From: Solobacterium moorei
GTDB taxonomy: Bacteria > Bacillota_I > Bacilli_A > Erysipelotrichales > Erysipelotrichaceae
Direction of reading: 5' to 3'
Assembly: GCF_036323475.1 (NCBI RefSeq)
Contig: NZ_AP028934.1
Location: 1,488,001 to 1,552,000 of the forward strand
DNA: 64,000 nt
Shown: positions 35,950 to 43,765 of the stretch, piece after piece
How the letters are laid out: every line of letters starts with the position of its first letter
How positions within the stretch are numbered: the stretch's first letter is position 1
Position numbers and translations under genes: made by a program
Notes under the pieces: generated by a model
Told to the model about the DNA's origin: nothing
The model's input: the letters and a program-made list of their open reading frames with translations, nothing else
Database searches by the model: none

Positions 35950-37125
35950 ATGATCAACATTGGTATCGATATCGGTAAGTTCAAGCACTGTGCTCCAGTA
36001 CTCGATGATTCTACCGGTGAAGTTCTCATCAAACCCTTCTTCCTCACAAACGATCGGAAGGGATTTGATCTACTCTATTCTAAAACGAAACAATTTATTC
36101 GCAGGAAACATTCTGTCGGTATGGAAGATACCGGTCATTATATGATCAATCTCACAAATTACCTACTCGACAAGAAATTTACTGTCAAATACATCAATCC
36201 AAGGGCTACCTGCCTACGTCGCAAGGAACTTGGTATATCTGCCAAGAATGACAGAAAAGATGCGCTTTTAATAGCAGAAATGTTAAGTGAGAAGAAATTC
36301 TGGCGTTCCATTTCTCCACGTTCTATTGAAAATGGTAAATTTCGTGATATCACTCGTCTTTATCACCAACTCCAAGAGCAGCAGAATCAAGATATGAATC
36401 GACTACAGAGAGCGCTAGATATCGTATTTCCAGAAGTGAATTCACTTTCATGTACACGCTACTCAAAAGCGTATATGAAATTCTTGTCAGCTTACCCTAG
36501 TGCTTCATCAATCGCCTTTGAAGATATCCGTAATCTTCGCAAGGCACTCAAAACAGAGGGAAGTGGCAGACAATGCAAAGTGACTGCAGAAGAAATCAGA
36601 TACCTTGCCAAGCATTCTGTTGGCGAAGATAGCAGCTCCATTGATTTGGAAGTAACATCTATCATCGCTATCATCAATGCCAGAGAAGAACAGATTCGTA
36701 TTTTGGAAAAGAAAATAGAAGAATTCAGTCACAAGCTAAACTCTCCTATCATTTCCATCCCTGGCATTTCTCATATCTCAGGAATGACAATTCTTGCGGA
36801 AATCGGAGATATCAATCACTTTCATAACACGGAAAATTTGATATCCTTTGCAGGAATGGATCCGCTTGTCTACCAGTCCGGCAAATATGACGCTACACAT
36901 ATGCCTATATCCAAGCACGGCTCAAGATATATGCGCAAGGCTCTGTATCAAGCCGTATTCACTGTCTGTAAATATTCTCCGACCTTCCATGCCTATTATA
37001 CTAAAAAACGTAATCAAGGGAAGTCTCACAGATGTGCCTAAGGTCATTGTGCACGAAAGCTTCTCCGTGTGATATACAAACTTCTTAGTTCGAACGCTCC
37101 TTATGATCAAAATCATATTCACTGA
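35950..37125 (+). pseudogene. IS110 transposase with an in-frame stop near its C-terminus
   Basis: The ATG at 35950 follows AAAGGAG by 8 nt. The N-terminal DEDD RuvC-like domain (IGIDIGKF at 3-10, GMEDTGHY near 57, AKNDRKDALLIAEML near 98) and the IS116/IS110/IS902 domain (ISIPGISHISGMTILAEIGD, then FAGMDPLVYQSGKY) are present. TAA at 37039-37041 ends the frame after GKSHRCA. The same frame then continues GHCARKLLRVIYKLLSSNAP to TGA at 37125, the expected family tail. A TTA to TAA change would explain it. Activity of the shortened protein (363 residues) is uncertain. Confidence 0.8.
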
Positions 37126-37218
37126 TTGATTCATCAACCTACAATAATCATCTACATAGTCAAAGCTACAAATGTAGTTGTTTTAACTGTACTCTATTCA
37201 CGATTTCAAAGATCATTT

Positions 37219-37258
37219 TTGAGACTCTTCTGGATTTTTGTGAGTCTCAATATTTTTC
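37219..37258 (+). terminator. Hairpin terminator downstream of the IS110 right flank
   Basis: TTGAGACTC and GAGTCTCAA form a perfect 9-bp stem with a 14-nt loop, followed by TATTTTT on the plus strand. Confidence 0.6.
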
Positions 37259-37297
37259 AAATTTTACTTGATTTTCTTATAGTTAAATACCTTATTT

Positions 37298-37618
37298 CTA
37301 GTCTTCTAAAATCGATACTTCAAGGTCTATCGCTTTAAATTCTTTTGTCTTTGTTGCTTCTTCTAGTAGGATTTTTATTTCTTCATCTGTTAGTTCTTCT
37401 GCATTTTCTATAAGGCTTTCTAAGATTGCTCCTCTTGTTATGAGCCTATGAGTTCTTTCTTTTCTTCTTTTTACTATATCTTGTTTTAATACTTTCTTTC
37501 CTTGATTTTTTAGTTGCCTTAATCTTTCTTCTGTATCGTCTATTTTATCTTTTATTTCTTTTGACTCTTGTCTTATTTGTTCTAAATTTTCATTTTCTTG
37601 TTTCCTTTCATTTATATA
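37298..37618 (-). pseudogene. DUF3847-family remnant lacking its start
   Basis: An open minus-strand frame of 106 codons has no start codon. It reads ERKQENENLEQIRQESKEIK early and RRKERTHRLITRGAILESLI in the middle, then LTDEEIKILLEEA, and stops at 37298. The RKxRTHRL-x-x-x-GxxLE block is typical of DUF3847, small Lys/Glu-rich proteins carried by conjugative elements and next to relaxases. The N-terminus has been lost at 37619, where a stop and a terminator intervene. It marks an old mobile-element insertion. Confidence 0.6.
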
Positions 37619-37624
37619 TCAAAT

Positions 37625-37655
37625 AAAAAGCGACTAAGAGTGCAATCTTAGTCGC
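37625..37655 (-). terminator. Terminator of the two-gene secreted/membrane operon
   Basis: A perfect 10-bp stem GCGACTAAGA / TCTTAGTCGC with a 6-nt loop, followed by TTTTTATTTG on the minus strand. Confidence 0.9.
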
Positions 37656-37659
37656 TACG

Positions 37660-37872
37660 CTATAATATAGCTTTTAACTTTAGTCTAAAAACAGCAAAGA
37701 GCAAGATGATGCTAACAATCAAACCTACGCCAAATTTCACCCACATTACCATTGGCGAAACACTCCATTCAGGATGATTTGCTGCTGCTATATAATCTTT
37801 AACTAACAAATATGTCCCGATCATAGCAGGAATTAAAGAACCGAAAACTTTTGCTACAACTTTTAATGTCAT
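37660..37872 (-). CDS. Small two-span membrane protein
   Basis: A 70-residue protein with spans at about 7-24 and 42-64 and a charged loop between them (KDYIAAANHPEWSVSP). It has AGGAGAATATTAT before the ATG and lies 15 bp downstream of the secreted-protein gene, with a strong terminator after it, so the two form an operon. I recognise no family. A toxin, immunity or anchoring role is possible but not shown. Confidence 0.65.
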   Translation of the reverse strand: MTLKVVAKVFGSLIPAMIGTYLLVKDYIAAANHPEWSVSPMVMWVKFGVGLIVSIILLFAVFRLKLKAIL

Positions 37873-37887
37873 ATAATATTCTCCTGC

Positions 37888-38676
37888 TTAATAATCTGAA
37901 CTTGCTACAGGAGGATTTCCATAATATACAGTTCCAAAATATGGAATGTCTACCCCAGTAGAATACAAATTACTATAAGATTTTATACTTTGAACTGTAG
38001 CTGTTGGAGTATTTGGAACACCTGCACTAACTGTTGTAGAACAAACTGAATTCCAAACTTTTGTTGCAAACGTTGAACAATTTGATAACGCAGTCCATGA
38101 GTCATTATTCTTTATGTTTTGTGAAACTGTACTCAACAAGTTAGAAGATAAATCTACCCTTAATGATACGACCTTAGCATATGCATTGGACCTATTTTGG
38201 AAATATCCCTCAAGATTATACCATAACCCTGTATGTTCATTTTTATTTCCCCAAGTTCCTACAGTAACAGTCTTACCAGAACCAACTGATAATCCTCCAA
38301 CAGTAATTGTCGAACTCGAAATATTCTTTATACTTAAAAAAGCATGTCCAGATGTATTAAATGATGAACTTCCTCCATCATTAATCGCAAATATTCTCAT
38401 AATTGCAACAGCAGACGATGATGCTCTATCACCAAAATCATTATCCACTCTTGCTTGAGCTTTTTCGCTTGATGAAGCTTCAATAATCAATAATTCATCA
38501 ATATCACCACTGTTTGCACTTCTGCTTTCAAGCTCTATGTTAGATGGGAAACTATATGGGTTAAAATTGTCATCTATATTATTCTCAGAAGCAAATACAT
38601 TAGCAACTCCACATAATGAGAATACAACTGTAAATGCTAATAATGACGACACAAATTTCTTTAATATATTTTTCAT
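37888..38676 (-). CDS. Secreted protein with permuted papain-like (NlpC/P60-LRAT-type) features
   Basis: The ATG at 38676 follows AGGAGG by 6 nt, giving 262 residues. A signal peptide is clear (MKNILKKFVSSLLAFTVVFS, cleavage after VFAS near 30). The mature region has a conserved-looking His in NTSGHAFLSIKN (about 108-119) and a later Cys in LSNCSTFATKVWNSV (about 192-206). That order, His then NC-x-x-F, is that of circularly permuted papain folds such as YiiX and LRAT. A hydrolase role on wall or lipid substrates is inference only. Confidence 0.6.
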   Translation of the reverse strand: MKNILKKFVSSLLAFTVVFSLCGVANVFASENNIDDNFNPYSFPSNIELESRSANSGDIDELLIIEASSSEKAQARVDNDFGDRASSSAVAIMRIFAINDGGSSSFNTSGHAFLSIKNISSSTITVGGLSVGSGKTVTVGTWGNKNEHTGLWYNLEGYFQNRSNAYAKVVSLRVDLSSNLLSTVSQNIKNNDSWTALSNCSTFATKVWNSVCSTTVSAGVPNTPTATVQSIKSYSNLYSTGVDIPYFGTVYYGNPPVASSDY

Positions 38677-38689
38677 TATAAACCTCCTG

Positions 38690-38732
38690 GTATATTCAAT
38701 TTGACTCATATAGCTGACTAAATTGAATATAC
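38690..38732 (-). promoter_or_regulatory. Large inverted repeat before the secreted-protein gene
   Basis: GTATATTCAATTT and AAATTGAATATAC form a perfect 13-bp inverted repeat with a 17-nt spacer, directly upstream of the SD at 38683. It could be an operator or a leader hairpin. Confidence 0.5.
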
Positions 38733-38738
38733 GTTTTC

Positions 38739-38812
38739 TTTCTACCTGACCTCGTATCCGTCAGGACTGTTTTTGATAGAATTGAAATCGTGAATGTGTA
38801 CTTTGACAACCT
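38739..38812 (+). mobile_element. Solo relic of an IS110-type left end
   Basis: This segment aligns with the first about 63 nt of the IS110 left end at 35697. Both have TTTCT, then a 6-bp stem with GTAT in the loop, then TAGAATTGARATCGTGAATG and TGYGTACT-like sequence. The stem differs (CCTGAC/GTCAGG against CCCAGA/TCTGGG) but stays paired. No transposase follows, so it is a fragment of a related element. Confidence 0.55.
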
Positions 38813-38899
38813 CCTATTTTCAAAATATATTCGCAAATTTTACCAAACTAAACATGCTCAGTCTCCGTTCTTATACCTCTGAGGATTTAAATATACCAT

Positions 38900-39078
38900 T
38901 TAATCGCCTCCTGTACCTACATGACACTGCTCACACTTAAATTTATCAAAACCAAATAATGTATAAATACATGTATTTAGTTTGTTTGCAATTTCCATTT
39001 CTACTGGAATCGTTGGTTGAGCTTCTCCTCGTTCCAAAAGACTAATGTATTGCCTTGTTACACTTAACTCATCAAACC
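38900..39078 (-). pseudogene. C-terminal fragment of an XRE/Cro-type HTH regulator
   Basis: The minus-strand frame reads GFDELSVTRQYISLLERGEA, then QPTIPVEMEIANKLNTCIYT, LFGFDKFKCEQCHVGTGGD and stop. The first part is the recognition helix of a Cro/CI-type helix-turn-helix (VTRQYISLLERG). The N-terminal half and start codon are missing, replaced by stops at about 39080. It ends with a CEQCH motif. Confidence 0.6.
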
Positions 39079-39082
39079 CTAG

Positions 39083-40316
39083 TTATAATTTATAAACGAC
39101 ATATACTCTTACTTTAACATTATCTCCACTAAGCCATCTTACACCTGTTTTTTCATTATCGACTCTACCTGAATGGTTTCTTACGCCAACATCTTTTCTA
39201 TTATTGTCGAAGCCAGTGATTATTAAAGTATGATATGCGCTATCTTTAGAGTTTAAAAAAGATATAGGGTATCCAGCTTGTGCATAGTTGTATAACCTTG
39301 AAAGTTCTCCATTTTTACTCAGATCGAAATCCTTATAAGCATATGATCTTATGACCCAGTGCCACTTAAACATTTTGCACCACGCCACGTAGAAGATACT
39401 TGGCTTGGTTTTTTTCTGAACCATAAGAAAACCAGTTTCTACTATCGTCTATTTTAGGATATTGGTGTTTCATCTTTTTTTCTCCCGCATACAGACATTG
39501 AGAAACAAAATTAGCACAATCAACACCCCAATCAGGAAAGGTGGGATTATAATTCTCCCAATACGTTTTTGCATAAGCAACACCTTTTGAAGCTGCATCT
39601 TTTTCAGAGCTTCTATATAAAATGTTTGTTTTCAAATATTTTTTAGCAATTGTTTCGTCGAAATTATCTCCTGATTCCATATCTTCAATATATAACAATG
39701 CTGATTCTTTGACTTCGTTTGGTAAACTATTAATATGTCTTTTTAGAATATTTATATTTTCTTCTGTCGTGTCCAAAGTAGCGTAGTAATTAGGCTTGAG
39801 ATTTTTATTTATATAGTCGACAATGGCTTCATACCCATCAGGTTCTTTAGCTGAGCGGATTATAATATCCTTAGCTTCATACTCTGAATCATCAATCATA
39901 TACTCTATCTTATTTAACATATTAGCTTTTGCTTTTTCTGCGATAGCCTTATTTGAAAGATTTGGATACATGCCCCTGTACATATTGAAAATCTCAATAT
40001 AAGATGATATATATTGATTTATATACTTTTTTTCCATGGTCGGATATAGGTTCTGTAGTTCTGTCAAAAAGGTTTTGGTTTCATAGTTGTCGTCAATATT
40101 AACTTTTGAAACTTCATTAGCACTAAGTGCTTTTAAAACTTGACTTGGCTCATAGTTTACACTTAATTGTTCCTCTTTACTTAGACCATTAAACCATTCT
40201 TGCCATTCTTTAGGGCTGACTTTTGAGTTATTATTTGCTGATGAAGCAAATACATTTGTTGCCATTGCTGTTAACAGCATCACCATGGCTATTAATAGAG
40301 TAAATCTTCTCTTCAT
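39083..40316 (-). pseudogene. Secreted amidase_6-domain protein broken by two frameshifts
   Basis: The ATG at 40316 follows AGGAGG. A signal peptide (MKRRFTLLIAMVMLLTAMAT, cleavage near VFAS) precedes a helical region of about 230 residues and then an amidase_6 core: GVAYAKTYWENYNPTFPDWG and VDCANFVSQCLYAGE. Within GAAAAAAACC near 39424 one A seems lost, and within AAATGTTTAAG near 39375 one T. Restoring both gives SSTWRGAKCFKWHWV and then AQAGYPISFLNSKDSAYHTL, IITGF and so on to the stop at 39083. The intact protein would have about 411 residues and would probably cleave a wall amide. Confidence 0.72.
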
Positions 40317-40349
40317 TTCTAACCTCCTCATATAATTTTGTCTGACCTC

Positions 40350-40379
40350 AATATATTTGACATTAAAATCAAATATATT
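40350..40379 (-). promoter_or_regulatory. Inverted repeat upstream of the amidase_6 gene
   Basis: AATATATTTGA and TCAAATATATT form a perfect 11-bp inverted repeat with an 8-nt spacer, about 34 bp upstream of the start. It may be an operator or leader hairpin. Confidence 0.4.
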
Positions 40380-40484
40380 CTATTTTTCCAATTGTTGTTT
40401 CTAGCTATATTATATAATATAGCATCTAAACTAATCGCCATTACTATATCTCATAGGATTTAAATTCATTATTTCACCTCCTCA

Positions 40485-41024
40485 CTATCTTACATATGAG
40501 TTTATCTTTACCTTTCCTGATAATGTTTTATTTGATCTATTATCAATCGTAACTATATATTTACTACGTCTATAAGCTTTTACTTTTAATGTTGAGTCTG
40601 AAGCAAATCTTTCATCATAAATAATTTTTCCATCTTCTTCAATAATTACTGAATAATCAACTCCTCCTGAACAAGACATATCTTTTAATCTAACTGTAAA
40701 TCCATCATGGACTGGACCAAGCCAAGTATCCATATTAAATTTATAATCTATGTTATCAAATCTTTTTAATCTTATATTCTCATCAACATTTGCTGCTCTA
40801 AGACCTATCGTCGATACTTCTCCTAATTCTAACTTTTGGTATTCTTCGTCACTTATTATTTGAACCCTATCTTTAAATTCCGAATTAATATTAGTAACTA
40901 TTTCACCTTTTGTATCAATCCTATCTTGATTTAGATCAGTTACATTGGCAAATACTGGTAAACAAAATGTAAATGTAGACATAAAAACCACCAATCCTGC
41001 AAGTGTCTTTTTCCATTTTTTCAT
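40485..41024 (-). CDS. Secreted protein of unknown function
   Basis: The ATG at 41024 lies 8 nt after AAAGGATG and gives 179 residues. The signal peptide is MKKWKKTLAGLVVFMSTFTF, with cleavage after VFA near residue 27. The mature protein starts with a helical stretch and continues into a beta-rich C-terminal domain (about 95-179; IDYKFNMDTWLGPVHDGFTV and YIVTIDNRSNKTLSGKVKIN), as in immunoglobulin-like or C2-like folds. It is the third secreted product in this segment. I recognise no family. Confidence 0.65.
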   Translation of the reverse strand: MKKWKKTLAGLVVFMSTFTFCLPVFANVTDLNQDRIDTKGEIVTNINSEFKDRVQIISDEEYQKLELGEVSTIGLRAANVDENIRLKRFDNIDYKFNMDTWLGPVHDGFTVRLKDMSCSGGVDYSVIIEEDGKIIYDERFASDSTLKVKAYRRSKYIVTIDNRSNKTLSGKVKINSYVR

Positions 41025-41125
41025 AATTAGCATCCTTTCTTTATTTGGATTTAAATTTAGGCTTAATTAACTCATAGTGGACTTAATATCATTGATGAGG
41101 GTTCATATGCACATCAATATTGAAA

Positions 41126-41252
41126 ATGCATAATAGATTAGTCTCATGATAAAGGAGAAATCTATTATGCATGAAACAGAATTAATCACTAACTTTAATA
41201 AACTAACACAATATATCCTTCAAGTTCATCTATCTTACAAATGCTATGAGTA
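41126..41252 (+). other. 14-bp inverted repeat enclosing the start of a 28-codon ORF
   Basis: ATGCATAATAGATT (41126-41139) and its exact complement (41159-41172) flank AAAGGAG. The ATG of a 28-codon frame (41167; MHETELITNFNKLTQYILQV and eight more residues, stop at 41252) lies in the right arm. The frame could be a truncated transposase or a leader peptide, and the repeat an IS end or start-masking hairpin. I cannot decide. Confidence 0.35.
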
Positions 41253-41368
41253 AGCCGAGTTCTTGGCTTATATACATCACTCTTTAAGCCAAATTAGCCA
41301 AGTAATATCAATACACACCCCAAATGTTTTTATTGACACCCTTTTTGTCAAAATTGACACACCTAAAA

Positions 41369-41397
41369 TAAAAAATCTAGCCTTTCGATTAGCTAGA
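41369..41397 (-). terminator. Orphan terminator hairpin
   Basis: TCTAGC / GCTAGA with a 10-nt loop followed by TTTTTT on the minus strand. No intact gene lies immediately upstream; it may belong to lost DNA. Confidence 0.55.
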
Positions 41398-41927
41398 ACA
41401 ACGATTATTTTTATTCGATTTTTGATTTTTCTAAAAGCCTTTATTTTAAGTACATTGAGTAATATAAAGTGTAGATTTGTGTATCCTTTTGATATACTTC
41501 TTCTCTCCTCCACACGATACAGTACATTTCCTTCTGCATAAAATCCTCATATCTAGGTGGGTGCATTTTTTCTTGTTATCCATTCCCTAGTGTCAACTTT
41601 TGTCTATGGATATGTTCCCACTTAGTTGATTTTTATCACAAAAAAGCTTACTCCTGTCTATCGATACCTTTTAACAATAGCCTATGAATAAGCCGTTATT
41701 TTCTACACTTTTTTACTTCGTGTGTGCAACTCTTGACATCAATATCACACACTCCACATGTGTCAAGGCTACTCTAGCGATAACCCTGCATCAAGAAAAG
41801 AGTCTTAACGCTCGTTGCACGATGGAAGATGGCAAAGGTAATCTTGTTGGAGGATGAGTACCTAAGTCTGCTGCAATCTGATATAATTTATTCATTTTTC
41901 ATTTCAACAACAACTATTTCAGGTCCG
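41398..41927. other. Unassigned stretch
   Basis: No gene, RNA or repeat is convincing here. Short open frames on both strands lack ribosome sites. Base composition changes at about 41.9 kb where the higher-G+C segment begins, so an insertion boundary is likely nearby. Confidence 0.4.
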
Positions 41928-42368
41928 TTATTCCTCCGATTTTGAGGCTGCCCACTCCATTGCTTTTTTCATTCTTTCCTCAAACATCTCCGCCGGGACC
42001 ATGGCTATGCCTTCCTTATCGTCACTGAGCACGATCAATCTTTGCCCGCCTGTAAGACCGAATCTTTCACGCGCAGCTTTGGGAATTACAAGTTGTCCGC
42101 GCTCGTTTATTGTCACCGAACCTCATATATTTTTTCCCTTTGGCGCTGGCGGAATGTTCTCTTTTCCGTCTATTGTTTCTGTTTTTATAAGACTATCAAT
42201 CGTAACGCCGTAGATATCCGCAAGACGCTTGCATTTTAAAATATCCGGAACGGTCGCGCCGCTCTCCCATTTCGCGTAAGCCTGACGGGAGATATCTATT
42301 TTTTCGGCAATTTCTTCCTGAGAAAAGCCATGTATATTGCGAAGCATAATAAGATTTTCTTTTAACAT
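41928..42368 (-). pseudogene. HTH-AbrB fusion regulator split by a TGA codon
   Basis: The ATG at 42368 (GAGG 5 nt upstream) starts an XRE-type HTH (MLRNIHGFSQEEIAEKIDIS then RQAYAKWESGATVPDI). It ends at TGA (42123-42125) after PPAPKGKNI. The same frame continues GSVTINERGQLVIPKAARER and FGLTGGQRLIVLSDDKEGIA, an AbrB/SpoVT domain, to 41928. In this regulator family the linker reads KGK-(N/H)-(L/I)-W-G, so TGA replaces TGG (Trp). A GTG at 42116 after GAGG might restart the AbrB part. The intact protein would have 146 residues. Confidence 0.72.
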
Positions 42369-42375
42369 AATGTCC

Positions 42376-43439
42376 TCATTTCGGCAGCAGCGAGTTCACC
42401 GCCTCAATATAGAAAGCACTGTGAGCGGTACGGATCACGTGCTCACTGTTTTCAGTCTCGACCAACTGGCAATTGTTGCCTACATATGCCGTCGCTCTCT
42501 CTGCCTGTTCGCGGGATGCCGCGCACAGATATGTTCCGTCCTCGTTAACGTTCTCCTTCGCGTGAATATAAACACAGGGAACTTCTATCGCGGACAGTAT
42601 TTCCTCATGCTTAAGACCGTGATTCCAGCTCAGGTCATAAAATCGTTCACCATACATAAAATCATATTTCTTGGCGTATTCAAAGACATACCAAAAAGAA
42701 GACGGCAGGAAACCTATCTGAACAGCCGCGTCGGTTTTTTCAGATGCCGCTTTTGCGCGTAGTCCGCGATTTTTGGCATCGCGTCTGCCATGAAAAGCTT
42801 TCCCCAGTAGCAATGCTACAAATAGTAACTTTCCCAACACTCCGTTTTATCTGAGCGGTTCCAATCATGCAGAGGCCTATAGGTATCAAGATAAGCGAAG
42901 CTCTCTTCCCAGCCTTCCCCCCGCAGAGAATACCGGAGGGTCTTCCAGCACCGCTCCGGCTATGTTTTGACCGCCGTATGCCGCAATATAGGCGGCAGTG
43001 AGAGCTCCGTTAGAATGGCCCCGCCACAACTGTGGGCGCGCCGATAACATTATCGATAAAACCAAATGAGATCATCTCCGTTTATGTCAAGATAATACAG
43101 GCTTTCATCATGCGCCGATTCTCCGTGACCGTAAACATCGACCGCGTAGATATGCCAATTTTTACTGAGCTCCGGCAACACAAGAGCGTAGTCTTCCCAA
43201 ATGCCCATCTGCCCGTGAATTAGCAAAAGCGCGAGTTTTTCATTGCTGACTTCACCATAGTTTATTAAATTCCCGTTCGGAAGAATAACCTGTTTTTCTT
43301 CCGCGCCCGCTGTCTTCAGCGCTTTTTCGTATTTGTCATACCAGTGAACGTTATGATGCCAATAAAATCCGAAAGCGACAGTGAGAGCCGCGATTACAGC
43401 CAATAACACGATTACAAAAATTTTCATGGCTTTTTTCAT
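42376..43439 (-). pseudogene. Membrane-anchored alpha/beta hydrolase with several frameshifts
   Basis: From ATG 43439 the N-terminal part has one membrane span (KIFVIVLLAVIAALTVAFGF), then LALLLIHGQMGIWEDYALVL and IYAVDVYGHGESAH. After DDLIWF near 43055 an extra base shifts the frame. IDNVIGAPTVVAGHSNGALT (nucleophile elbow GHSNG) continues in another frame, and at least two more shifts near G runs precede the C-terminal part, which is open again (FYDLSWNHGLKHEEILSAIE, then ETENSEHVIRTAHS). The segment is visibly richer in G+C than its surroundings. It formed a two-gene unit with the HTH-AbrB regulator 7 bp downstream. Confidence 0.7.
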
Positions 43440-43765
43440 CGGTACCTTCATGTTTGATTCTTATGAAAATTGTAATTAAAAGTTGCCCGATTATCAAGCA
43501 ATCAGAATTGCCAAAAATCATCAATCTTTGTTATGTTTGGTTGCGTAGGAAAATTTCAAGACATATCGCAAAGTTTTTTTGATTTTTTAGAGAAATATCT
43601 GTTTTTCTATGAAAGAAACTTGGTTTTGTTACATTTTAGAGTTATATGTATTGCATGCAGGTTTATTTTATCAATTTGATACATCTTTTAAAAGACCATT
43701 ATCCAATGATCTGATTTGTTTCCGGATTGTAATGTATGTATTGTTAAATAACGATATCCTTCAGT
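43440..43765. other. AT-rich spacer between hydrolase relic and IS30
   Basis: About 325 nt without a gene. An IS30 end should lie in the right part, but I could not match terminal repeats between here and 44807-44890. Confidence 0.4.

Larger units (their letters stand above)
35697..37180 (+). mobile_element. IS110-family insertion sequence (ends approximate)
   Basis: A DEDD-type IS110 transposase gene is preceded by about 250 nt of non-coding DNA starting with the hairpin CCCAGA/TCTGGG near 35703. It is followed by about 50 nt of right end. A 16-bp inverted pair, TTTGTAGCTTTGACTA (35772-35787) and its complement (37157-37172), lies inside the two flanks. IS110 elements have no terminal repeats, so exact ends need an empty-site comparison. 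The left limit is set by similarity to the relic at 38739. Confidence 0.7.

Noticed and set aside
41263-41541. Overlapping plus and minus frames of 92 and 78 codons
   Set aside because: They lie in AT-rich DNA with a terminator hairpin inside and have no ribosome sites.
41928-42368. Reading TGA as tryptophan to join the HTH and AbrB halves
   Set aside because: Other genes in the window use TGA as a normal stop (for example at the relaxase and VirB4 ends) and use TGG freely for Trp, so a nonsense mutation is simpler than a changed code.
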